A DNA stretch of 59,773 nucleotides from Sphingorhabdus sp. EL138 (GTDB lineage: Bacteria > Pseudomonadota > Alphaproteobacteria > Sphingomonadales > Sphingomonadaceae): contig NZ_CAMCWY010000018.1 in the NCBI RefSeq assembly GCF_945882965.1, forward strand, positions 1-59,773, given 5' to 3'. The translations under genes and the position numbers were made by a program. Under the pieces are notes generated by a model. That model made no database searches. It was not told where the DNA came from and saw only the letters and a program-made list of their open reading frames with translations. Below, piece by piece: positions 17,468-25,570 of this stretch. The stretch's first letter is position 1, and each line of letters begins with the position of its first letter.

Positions 17468-18495
17468 GATTTTTTGCTCTTTTTTGGAGAAGGGACATAG
17501 GGCGGGGCTACGGATTCGCGGCTGATAAGTTCGTGGGGCAGGCGACGATGCTCAATTCCGCCTTCGCCAAACAACAGGTCGGCGGCGGTCGATGCAAGGT
17601 CGCGAACAGGCTGACGCACAGTCGTCAAGGGCGGCCAGACAACACGCGCCAGCGTGGTATCGTCAAAGCCTACAACCGAAAGCTGCACTGGGATTTGAAT
17701 GCCGCGCCGATGCGCGACCGCAAGCACGCCCGATGCCATGTCGTCGTTTGATGCGAAAATCGCGGTGGGTGGATGCTTCAGAGACAAGAACTGCTCGGTG
17801 GCAGATACGCCGCTTTCGAAATCAAACCGCCCTTCGGCAATCAGGTCAAAATCAACCGATATGCCGACGCGTCCCAATGCGCGTTCGTAACCCGCTTGTC
17901 GTTCCGTACTCGCCTTATGATTTGGGTGGCCTTTGATAAAGCCAATCCGCCGATGCCCGATGTTGATGAGCTTCGTCGTCATGTCGTCAGCGGCCTGCAT
18001 GTCATCCATGAAGACTGAACTGGTCAACGCATGGTTGGTGCCCGGCGAAATACGCACAAAGGGGATGTTGAGCGCCTCAAGCGCGTTCAGCACGGGCACG
18101 CAATCGGTGACGGGGGAGGAGAGTATTGCGCCATCCACATGGGTTTGACGCACCATGCCGCGCACCTGTTCACCCACGCCCGGGTCTGCAATATCGACAG
18201 GCTGTGCGATTAAGCGCATGCCCTCTTGATGGCAACGGTCCCAGCATCCTTGCATGATCTGGTGCATATAATAAGGGCTGTGATTGTCGTAGATTAAAGC
18301 GATCTGTCCGGATTTGGTGCCCGCCAATATGCGCGCGGCGATGCTTGGGCTAAAGCCAAGCTCCGACATTGCGGCGTCCACTTTGGCCTTGGTGGCCGCA
18401 CTCACATAAGGATGGTCGTTGAGCACGCGGCTGACGGTTTTCACCGCCACACCAGCGAGCTTTGCAACATCACGTATGTTGGCGCGCGGGTTCAT
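17464..18495 (-). CDS. LacI-family transcriptional regulator of the sulfoquinovose operon
   Basis: A 343-residue repressor. It has an N-terminal helix-turn-helix at residues about 5-30 (IRDVAKLAGVAVKTVSRVLN) with hinge helix KVDAAMSELGFSPSIAARIL, then a periplasmic-binding-protein-like effector domain (GQIALIYDNHSPYYM; VVGFDDTTLARVVWPPLTTV). It lies inside the operon, between the sulfoquinovosidase and the reductase, with four-base overlaps on both sides. Its likely effector is sulfoquinovose or a derivative. It probably binds the divergent promoter region at 20505-20715, where small inverted repeats are present. The effector is inferred. Confidence 0.88.
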   Translation of the reverse strand: MNPRANIRDVAKLAGVAVKTVSRVLNDHPYVSAATKAKVDAAMSELGFSPSIAARILAGTKSGQIALIYDNHSPYYMHQIMQGCWDRCHQEGMRLIAQPVDIADPGVGEQVRGMVRQTHVDGAILSSPVTDCVPVLNALEALNIPFVRISPGTNHALTSSVFMDDMQAADDMTTKLINIGHRRIGFIKGHPNHKASTERQAGYERALGRVGISVDFDLIAEGRFDFESGVSATEQFLSLKHPPTAIFASNDDMASGVLAVAHRRGIQIPVQLSVVGFDDTTLARVVWPPLTTVRQPVRDLASTAADLLFGEGGIEHRRLPHELISRESVAPPYVPSPKKSKKS

Positions 18496-20504
18496 GCAGC
18501 GAACGCTGTGCGAATGGACGCAAATAGGTCCGCATATATGCTATCGGCGCGGGTGAATACAGGTGGTTGGCCGTTGGGCGCGGCTATGGCGTGCGTGCCC
18601 TTGTTATGGGCCTTGCCCGACCAGAGATGGACCCAGTCGCCATCGGGTATCACCACCGGGCGGCTGTCTTGGCCTTGTTCAACGACGGGTGCCACGATCA
18701 TGTCAGCTCCATATAGATATTGGTCCTGAATATCGTAATATGCTGGGTCGTCATAATGCAGGAACATGGGCCGTTGCAGCGGTAGGCCAGTCGCCACTGC
18801 TTCGTCGCACAATACGCGGACATAAGGGGCAAGTTGCGCATGGACTTGGCTCATCCGTGCAAAATGGCGCAGGATTTCGGGGCTGCTGTCGAGTTGCAGA
18901 TTGTCCGCCGGGCGGTTGCCTTCATGGCTGCGCATCACGGGGGCAAATGCGGCCAAGTCGATCCAACGATGCATGAGTTCTGCGGTCCGGACCACGCCAT
19001 GCAGGCTGGTATACCCGCCCAAATCGCTATGGTGGTAGGCATTGCCCAACAACCCGGACGATAAGGCTGCGGTGATTACGGTGTTGATGCCGTCATGTCG
19101 AGTGAAGTCGACGCATTGGTCACCGGCCCATAATAAAGGGCAATGCGCCTGAACGCCCGAAAAACCGGCGCGCATGAAGAAGGTCGCGTCATCCGTTTTC
19201 CCGCGGGCGGCGATGGCATCGGCGTTGACCTTGGCCCAAAGCACTGGCCAGCGATTATGCGCCTCCATTGGGTCCGATCCGTCGAACAGCCGCACATCAG
19301 TTGGCAGATATTCGCCAAAATCAGCCATCCACCCCGACAGCCCGAAATCGAGCATTTCTTGACCAATGATGCGGTCGGCAAACCAGTTAGCGGCGTCGGG
19401 ATTGGTGAAATCCACTATGCCTGCGTCAAATTCTCCGAAGTCGACGGCATAGGCTGCGTCGCTGTCCTGCCGCAATGCGAGATAATTTTTGGCCAGCGCC
19501 TCTTGATAGAGCGCGCCATCCACCGCCAGATAAGGGTTCACATAGCCCAAAAAGCGAATGTCACGTTTGGCCAGCGCGGCGACGTGCGCAGGTAGATCTG
19601 GATAGCGCGCGGCATTCCATTTCCAGTCCCAGAACAAGCGCTTGCCAAAACTTGTTTGGCGGATGCCAACCCAATCCTCGCACCATAGTCCGCTAATGGC
19701 TGCGCCAGAGGCAGCTATGGTCTCAAAGCGGTCAAATGTGTCCACGCCGTGCTTAAGGCCGACAATTGCGCCAGAAATCGCCCAGTCGGGCAAGGGCGGT
19801 TGACGCCCGAAACGGTTGGACAATTTTGTCACCAGATCTGGCAGAGATGGCGCGTCGAATAGCTCCAAATCCATATTGGCCGACCAGCATTCGACACCAA
19901 ACCGGTCCGCTTCAGTCAGATCGAGGACGCAATAGGCTGCTGTTTCGAGGTGCACCGCATGACGCGCGCTGCTTAGCCAAGTCGGCTGCGGATAATTGGT
20001 GGTCCAATAATCACCGCCCGCCAAGCCATTGGCATCCATGGTCTGCGTAAGCGCGGTCGATTTATCGCGGCCAACCCCAGGCTCCGACGTCCAGAACGGA
20101 AAGCGACGCCCGTTAAGCCGCACATAAGACATTTGCTCGCCGCCACCCCAAAAGGCTTCGGAAGTGGCGCACTGCATATTTATCCAAAGACGGTTGAAGG
20201 CGGGGTCACTGCAGCGCAGTTCAAGCGCCGATTGCTGCGCACGCTGTGTCAGCTTGAGCGTAACGACCACATCAGGGCGCGCCGCATTCCAAAGGTGGAT
20301 GACGCCATCTGTTTCTGAACAGCAATCCAGCATTAATCGTGTCTCAACGATGTCGTCGATGCGGAAATTGCCACGAACCATTTCAAGGTCCGGTAATCCA
20401 ATGCCGACGTCAATCGCAGGCGCTTTATTGCGATGAGACATCATGCAGACGTCATCGCGCAGCAGGTCAAAGCCGTCTGCTTGCATGATGATCTTAAATG
20501 GCAA
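18492..20504 (-). CDS. GH31 sulfoquinovosidase (YihQ/SmoI-like)
   Basis: Hydrolyses alpha-sulfoquinovosides, such as deacylated plant sulfolipid, to free sulfoquinovose. The protein resembles E. coli YihQ along its whole length (GxxDxxMxRGNFxI, GGDYWTT-x-PQPT, LPTD, WAGDQ, HEGNRP). From the TTG at 20504 (LPFKIIMQ, preceded by AAAGAGAC) the nucleophile is D395 (GWMADFGEY) and the acid/base D462 (LWAGDQ). The sulfonate-recognising residues appear as K251, E276, R289, W292 and Y498. This is the KERWY set known from the Agrobacterium enzyme, at nearly the same numbering, against QQRWY in E. coli. No signal peptide is evident, so action is probably cytoplasmic. Other starts: ATG 20579 or ATG 20486. 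First gene of a four-gene overlapping operon. Confidence 0.88.
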   Translation of the reverse strand: MPFKIIMQADGFDLLRDDVCMMSHRNKAPAIDVGIGLPDLEMVRGNFRIDDIVETRLMLDCCSETDGVIHLWNAARPDVVVTLKLTQRAQQSALELRCSDPAFNRLWINMQCATSEAFWGGGEQMSYVRLNGRRFPFWTSEPGVGRDKSTALTQTMDANGLAGGDYWTTNYPQPTWLSSARHAVHLETAAYCVLDLTEADRFGVECWSANMDLELFDAPSLPDLVTKLSNRFGRQPPLPDWAISGAIVGLKHGVDTFDRFETIAASGAAISGLWCEDWVGIRQTSFGKRLFWDWKWNAARYPDLPAHVAALAKRDIRFLGYVNPYLAVDGALYQEALAKNYLALRQDSDAAYAVDFGEFDAGIVDFTNPDAANWFADRIIGQEMLDFGLSGWMADFGEYLPTDVRLFDGSDPMEAHNRWPVLWAKVNADAIAARGKTDDATFFMRAGFSGVQAHCPLLWAGDQCVDFTRHDGINTVITAALSSGLLGNAYHHSDLGGYTSLHGVVRTAELMHRWIDLAAFAPVMRSHEGNRPADNLQLDSSPEILRHFARMSQVHAQLAPYVRVLCDEAVATGLPLQRPMFLHYDDPAYYDIQDQYLYGADMIVAPVVEQGQDSRPVVIPDGDWVHLWSGKAHNKGTHAIAAPNGQPPVFTRADSIYADLFASIRTAFAA

Positions 20505-20579
20505 GGTCGGTCTCTTTGGTTGGTCAAAACGGCATATATGACAACACTGCAACAGTTGCTGCCAAAATATTGGAGGCAT

Positions 20580-20706
20580 ATGACACCGCTAGACATATTG
20601 AGTCAATGTTGTAACAACTCAGATATTGATAAGGCATATCCCGATAAAGCTTTTATTGCTTGAAAAAACTCAAGTAATTTAGTTGAGAAAAGGATGGCCA
20701 TTTTTA
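20580..20706. promoter_or_regulatory. Divergent promoter region with inverted repeats, candidate LacI operators
   Basis: Intergenic DNA between the sulfoquinovosidase and the decayed TonB receptor. It has two adjacent small palindromes: ATTGA-g-TCAAT (20597-20607) and GTTG-taa-CAAC (20608-20618). GGCATAT occurs three times, at about 20531, 20575 and 20633. A third palindrome, GCAAC-a-GTTGC, is near 20550. Any could be the LacI-family operator; none has the classic central CG. AT content rises here, consistent with promoters on both strands. Confidence 0.35.
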
Positions 20707-20715
20707 GGGAGGTAT

Positions 20716-22223
20716 ATGATGTTCAGTTCTGAACTTAAGAAAGCGTCTTTCATCCGCGCTTCGTTGTTGGCAAGCGCCGCGATGATGGCCGGTGTCAGAC
20801 AGCCTGCGATGGCGCAGACTGCTCCGGCAGAAGATGATTCCGCGACGGTGACTGGCTAGACCGGCCTTATATTGATTTGAACCAATTGCACGATAATGGG
20901 CCGCAAACATCGAACACTTTTAGCTAGGAAATTCGGATTGCTTCGCTGACCGGCGAATTCCTCGAATATGTTGTCGGGGCATATAATTCGAAGGCGGAAT
21001 CGGATCGTATCTTCACGCGCGATGTGGTTACATTTTCGGCATCAACGCTTGCTGCGGTTGTGCCGTGCCTCACACCTTGTTCAACCGCTGCTGGGGCATC
21101 GACGATCACAACCCCTGCTGGAACGGCTGACTTTGGTTCGACTTTCAAAAACATGTCGGTATTTGGTCAGGCGACGTTCAACCTGTCCGACAGCCTGCGT
21201 TTGATTGGTGGCCTGCGCTACACAAATGACGAGCTGGACGTAAACCATATCCGCCGGACCTCGCTTGCCGGTCCAAGTGTGCAAGGAAACTTCGACGCTG
21301 GCGTTGACAATAATGGTCTTGTGGCAACTGCGCCAGCGACAGGCTTTGTGGCTGGCACGGCAAACGGCGTTCCCTTCACCACCAGCACGAGTAACAATAA
21401 CCTCTCGGGCAAGGCTGCCGTGCAGGCGGATATCACTGATAATAATATGGCTTATGCAAGCTATACCCGCGGTTACAAGGGACCAGCCTATAACATCTTC
21501 TACAACCTAACGACGGTGGGCGCGGGTGTTATCGCACCAGAAACGGTCAACGCGTATGAAGTGGGTTTGAAAAATACGTTCCTTGACGGCGATCTGATTG
21601 TTAACCTTGCGGCATATTATGCCAAATATAACAACTATCAGGCAAACGGCCCCGATTTTGTGGCCAGTGTGCGTACCAGGCGCCTGACAAAGGCAGGTTC
21701 GGTCTCCACCAAGGGCTTCGAACTTGATTTTGTCGCTACCCCCTCGCGTAACTTCACTCTTTCGGGGGGCGTTGCTTACAACAAGGCACAGGTTGAGACT
21801 TTCCGCTTGCCGCCGGGTGCGGATGCATCACAATTGATTGCCAAGGGCACGCCGCTGGCGAATGCACCGAAATAGAAAATGTCGCTTGGCGCGCAATATG
21901 ACATCGAAACTTCGGGCTTTGCGAACATCGAATAGGGAAGCCAGATTGCGATGCAGTCAGACCAGATTTACGAGGCAAGTGCGAACCCGGCGGTCCGCCT
22001 TGGTTCGACCGTTGATGGCTATGCGATTGTCGATTTGTGCGCAGCTTTGGTTGATCCCAACGATGGCTGGCGACTTGCGTTTCAGGTTAAGAACCTGTTC
22101 GACAAGAGCTTTGCATCGTCGATCGTATCGGGTGGCCCTGGCGGTGCATATCGCTACATCATCCCCCGCGAAGCCGACCGGTATTTTGGCGTAACAGCGA
22201 AAATCAACTTCGGCGCGAATTAA
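20716..22223 (+). pseudogene. Decayed TonB-dependent outer membrane receptor
   Basis: Starts well: AGGGAGG then ATG at 20716/20719 and a signal peptide (MFSSELKKASFIRASLLASA, then AQTAPAEDD), but TAG at 20857 stops it after 47 codons. Without plug domain or TonB box, the sequence then jumps, in another frame, into barrel segments (DRPYIDLNQLHDNG, EIRIASLTGEFLEYVVG) and runs in one frame to the C-terminal READRYFGVTAKINFGAN. TAG codons interrupt at 20925 (where relatives have S-Q-E-I-R), 21873 and 21933. An intact gene should encode roughly 750-950 residues; about 500 codons remain. A large internal deletion near 20855 plus nonsense mutations explain it. Given its place, it probably imported sulfoquinovose glycosides. 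Confidence 0.88.
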
Positions 22224-22246
22224 TCTGAACGCGATAAATTACAATG

Positions 22247-22287
22247 AAAGGGCTGGAATCCAAATCGGGTTTCAGCCTTTATTTTGG
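22247..22287 (+). terminator. Terminator of the TonB receptor pseudogene
   Basis: AAAGGGCTGGAATCC pairs with GGTTTCAGCCTTT, with one bulge, around AAATCG, followed by ATTTTGGG. It lies 24 bases after the old receptor stop codon. Confidence 0.6.
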
Positions 22288-22423
22288 GTAAAGTTTTGGG
22301 TCAATCAACCAAGGACGGGCAGCGTAAGGCCATTAGCAACCGGCCCGTTGGTCCCCGTTTCCAGAGATTTGATAGACCAATAATGGCGCCTGAGGAAAGC
22401 CACCCCTTTCTCTTTTGTCCTTC

Positions 22424-23356
22424 ATGCGCCATATCGCTGGAATGAAATGGCCCGACACAATCAAAGCCGGCGAAACTGAACAGCATGAGGCGCTCGTGCG
22501 CCGGGTGCTTGCGCCCAATGCATCGCCTTATACCTATACCGGAACGCAAACATGGCTTGTCGGCAATGGCAAAGAACTTGCCGTAATTGATCCTGGCCCC
22601 GCTGGTAGCGGGCAAAGCATTGGTGACCCCGCCGACATTCATGGCGAGGGCCATGTGGAGGCGATCTTGCGCGCAGTGGGCGATGCAAAGGTCACCGCGA
22701 TCCTGTGTACGCATACCCACCGCGATCATTCGCCAGCAGCAGCGCCATTGAAAGCTGCGACGGGCGCGCCGATCATTGGCTGCGCCCCGCTGGTGCTGCG
22801 CGATGATGGCCCGCGCGCCGATAGCGCCTTTGACCCCGATTACCAGCCGGATCGCATCCTGAAGGACGCAGAGGCCATTTCGGGCGATGGTTGGACGCTT
22901 CAGGCTGTTGCGACGCCGGGACACACCAGTAATCATCTGTGCTTTGCCTTGCGCGAAAGCGGCGCTTTGTTCACTGGCGACCATGTGATGAAATGGTCGA
23001 CAAGCGTTGTCAGCCCGCCAGACGGCGACATGAGCGATTATCTGGCGAGCTTGCAGAAATTATATGAACGCGACGACCGCATTTATTACCCGGCCCACGG
23101 CCCGGCTGTTACCAACCCAAGTCAATTGGTCCGTGGCATGATCGGCCATCGCCGCCAACGCGAACGTCAGATCGTGACCTTGCTGGAGAGCGGCGAGGGA
23201 CACATTCCCAATATGGTGGCGGTGATGTATAGGGGCTTAGACCCGCGCCTTATTGGCGCTGCGGGTCGCTCGGTTCTTGCGCATCTTATCGATTTGCAAA
23301 ATCAGGGGCGTGTGGCGGCGCAAGACGGTGGTTGGCATCTCGTCACGGAAACGTGA
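22424..23356 (+). CDS. MBL-fold metallohydrolase (LACTB2/glyoxalase II-like)
   Basis: About 310 residues. The zinc-binding motif H-T-H-R-D-H appears near residue 90 (CTHTHRDHSPAA), followed by GHTSNHLCF and LFTGDHVM, then PAHGPAV. A C-terminal winged-helix-like extension (IPNMVAVMYRGLDPRLIGAA) is typical of the LACTB2-type subgroup, whose members include RNA endonucleases and hydrolases of unknown substrate. The start is uncertain: ATG 22424 or ATG 22442 (MKWPDTIKAGE) are both plausible, and neither has a strong ribosome-binding site. It stands alone between the pseudogene and nadA. Confidence 0.8.
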   Translation: MRHIAGMKWPDTIKAGETEQHEALVRRVLAPNASPYTYTGTQTWLVGNGKELAVIDPGPAGSGQSIGDPADIHGEGHVEAILRAVGDAKVTAILCTHTHRDHSPAAAPLKAATGAPIIGCAPLVLRDDGPRADSAFDPDYQPDRILKDAEAISGDGWTLQAVATPGHTSNHLCFALRESGALFTGDHVMKWSTSVVSPPDGDMSDYLASLQKLYERDDRIYYPAHGPAVTNPSQLVRGMIGHRRQRERQIVTLLESGEGHIPNMVAVMYRGLDPRLIGAAGRSVLAHLIDLQNQGRVAAQDGGWHLVTET

Positions 23357-23510
23357 AGGCGACATAATGGCATGCCAAGGCTTTGTGCACACACCGCGAC
23401 AAAAAACCGATCAGAGCCCCAAGCTAGCCTTGTTTCGTGCACCAAAATCGACCACATAGGCGTTTAATTCAGCTGCCGGAATAGGTTCGGCATGGCAAAG
23501 GTAGCACCGC

Positions 23511-24503
23511 ATGAACGCCCCAACGCCCCGCGAAAACTTGCAAGGCCTCGATCTGCTCGCAGAAATCAAACGGCTGAAAAAAGAACGCAATGCCGTCATT
23601 CTTGCGCATTATTATCAAAAACCCGAGATTCAGGACTTGGCGGACTTTGTGGGCGACAGCCTTGAGTTGAGCAAGCGCGCGGCAGAGACCGACGCCGACG
23701 TCATCGCCTTTTGCGGCGTAAAATTCATGGCGGAAACTGCAAAGATTTTAAGTCCGCAAAAAACCGTCATACTGCCGGACATGGCCGCTGGCTGCTCATT
23801 GGAAGATGCGTGCCCGCCCGGTAAGTTCAAGGCGTTTCGCGCGGCCCATCCTGACCATATCGCGCTAACTTACATAAACTGTTCCGCCGAAGTGAAGGCG
23901 CTGTCTGATATCATCGTGACCAGTAGCAGCGCCGAAACGATCCTAAGCCAAATTCCGCCAGAGCAGAAAATCATTTTTGGTCCTGACCGGCATTTGGGCG
24001 GCTATCTTGCCCGCAAGTTCAACCGCGAAATGCTGTTGTGGCCGGGCGTATGTATTGTGCATGAGGCATTTTCGGAAACCGAACTTTTGAAGCTTAAGGC
24101 CAAATATCCCGGTGTTCCCGTTGCCGCGCACCCCGAATGTCCGCCGCATATTATCGACCATTCGGATTATGTCGGCAGTACGAGTGGCATCTTGCAATAT
24201 GCGCAGACGATGGAGGGCGATACCTTGATTGTCGCCACGGAGCCGCACATCATCCACCAGATGGAAAAGGCCGAGCCGAACAAAACATTTATCGGCGCGC
24301 CCGGCGCAGACGGCAATTGCGCATGCAATATCTGCCCTTATATGGCGCTCAATACGATGGAGAAACTCTACCTCGCGCTGCGCGATTTGACGCCGCAGAT
24401 TGAGATGGATGAAACGGTAAGGCTGGCCGCGAAAAAAAGCCTCGACCGAATGCTGGAGATGGCGAGCGGAACGGTTGGTAAAGGTGATCTTGGACGGGCT
24501 TGA
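23511..24503 (+). CDS. nadA: Quinolinate synthase
   Basis: Condenses iminoaspartate (from NadB) with dihydroxyacetone phosphate to quinolinate, in NAD synthesis. It has 330 residues. Three cysteines expected to hold the [4Fe-4S] cluster are visible: AFCGVKFMAETAKIL (near 72), NCSAEVKAL (near 124) and the C-terminal CNICPYMALNTMEKL (near 275-280). Substrate-handling motifs include AHYYQKPEIQDLADFVGDS near 31-49. The partner genes nadC (near 32 kb) and nadB (near 51 kb) lie in the same window but not in an operon with it. Confidence 0.97.
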   Translation: MNAPTPRENLQGLDLLAEIKRLKKERNAVILAHYYQKPEIQDLADFVGDSLELSKRAAETDADVIAFCGVKFMAETAKILSPQKTVILPDMAAGCSLEDACPPGKFKAFRAAHPDHIALTYINCSAEVKALSDIIVTSSSAETILSQIPPEQKIIFGPDRHLGGYLARKFNREMLLWPGVCIVHEAFSETELLKLKAKYPGVPVAAHPECPPHIIDHSDYVGSTSGILQYAQTMEGDTLIVATEPHIIHQMEKAEPNKTFIGAPGADGNCACNICPYMALNTMEKLYLALRDLTPQIEMDETVRLAAKKSLDRMLEMASGTVGKGDLGRA

Positions 24504-24648
24504 TAAGGATATATGTTATTCGCCAGCCGTCGCCATGCGGATCGCATCAGCCGCCTGGCTGCGTTTTAGGCGCCAAAATTGAATAATAGTCTGTATTTGA
24601 GGCAATAATCTGAAAACACAGGATGCACTAGTTGGCGGTAAAGAGGTT

Positions 24649-25467
24649 TTGGGCGATAGCAATGCCGGGGCGTTTGCAAGGCTGCGCATCAGAATATGTT
24701 ATTTGGTCCGGCACCGGAAATGGGTCGATCTCAATACGCCAACAACATTCAACGAATTGGTCCAGCGGCGAAAGCTGCAAAATCGCGATATGCGTATGGT
24801 TACGCTCGCTGATAAGGTCGCGGTGAAGGACATGGTCGCTGATGCATTAGGGGCGGAGTGGGTCATTCCAACATTGTGGCATGGCGCGGCGCTGCCCGAC
24901 ATACCCGACTGGCCCGGCCCTTTCGTGATCAAATCGCGGCATGGATGCAACCAGAATATCTATGTGCGCGATGACAACTTTAGTTGGCCTGTTTTACAGG
25001 CGCGTGCCGCAAAATGGATGCGCCAGCCATATGGGCAGTGGTTGGACGAATGGCTTTACGCCCATATTCCGTGCGGGATTTTGGTTGAACCATTTGTTGG
25101 TGATCGAGATAACTTGCCCATTGATTATAAGATTTTCGTGTTCGGTGGCGTAGCTACGCATGTTCAAGTCCACCTTGAGCGCGAAAAAGGCCATCGCTGG
25201 ATCGTGTTTGACCGCAACTGGACACGGGTATCTGCTATCACCAGCGATCCGGACCCAGCGCCGCCCAAATCGCTTCAGCACATGTTGGAGGCAGCGGAAA
25301 GATTATCGCGCGGGTTTGATTTTGTGCGTTGCGATTTTTACGAGATCGGCGGAATGCCAAAATTTGGTGAGATGACATTCTACCCGGGCTCCGGTCTCGA
25401 CAAGTTCAATCCCATCACCCTTGATGTCGCATTCGGGCGCTATTGGCTGGACGCAGGCGGACGTTAA
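24649..25467 (+). CDS. TupA-like ATP-grasp protein
   Basis: About 272 residues resembling the TupA-like ATP-grasp family of surface-polysaccharide loci. Visible features are the N-terminal LNTPTTFNELVQRRKLQNRD, the nucleotide-binding lysine and glycine region GPFVIKSRHGCNQNIYVRDD near 90-110, DYKIFVFGGVATHVQVHLER near 162-181 and the metal-binding DFVRCDFYEIGGMPKFGEMTFYPGSG near 223-248. These proteins join an amino acid or similar group to a polymer; the substrate here is unknown. The start TTG 24649 is weak, and an in-frame TGA closes the frame at 24598. It stands alone, with no glycosyltransferase neighbours, which is unusual for the family. Confidence 0.75.
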   Translation: MGDSNAGAFARLRIRICYLVRHRKWVDLNTPTTFNELVQRRKLQNRDMRMVTLADKVAVKDMVADALGAEWVIPTLWHGAALPDIPDWPGPFVIKSRHGCNQNIYVRDDNFSWPVLQARAAKWMRQPYGQWLDEWLYAHIPCGILVEPFVGDRDNLPIDYKIFVFGGVATHVQVHLEREKGHRWIVFDRNWTRVSAITSDPDPAPPKSLQHMLEAAERLSRGFDFVRCDFYEIGGMPKFGEMTFYPGSGLDKFNPITLDVAFGRYWLDAGGR

Positions 25468-25543
25468 AGTGCGGGTTTCCGGCGCAGTGATTCCGCTTCA
25501 TCTTTGGTCCACGCAATTTTTCAAATATATACTCGCCTTCACC

Positions 25544-25559
25544 GTTATATCGATATAAC
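25544..25559. promoter_or_regulatory. Perfect 16-base palindrome before the penicillin-binding protein gene
   Basis: GTTATATCGATATAAC is a perfect palindrome ending 11 bases before the ATG at 25571. A TATACT (25528-25533) just upstream could be a -10 box, which would place the palindrome at or after the transcription start and over the ribosome-binding area. It looks like an operator of a dimeric repressor; the regulator is not identifiable here. Confidence 0.5.
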
Positions 25560-25570
25560 ACAGCGACGCG

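Noticed and set aside
18492-20504. Ordinary alpha-glucosidase or alpha-xylosidase
   Set aside because: The sulfonate-binding K, E, R, W and Y residues and end-to-end resemblance to YihQ favour sulfoquinovosidase.
20716-22223. Functional receptor translated through programmed amber read-through
   Set aside because: Plug and TonB box are missing and the two parts are in different frames, so read-through alone cannot yield a working receptor.
22301-22984. 227-codon minus-strand frame opposite the MBL-fold gene
   Set aside because: The plus strand has the H-T-H-R-D-H metal motif and a conserved fold; the minus frame shows no recognisable domain.
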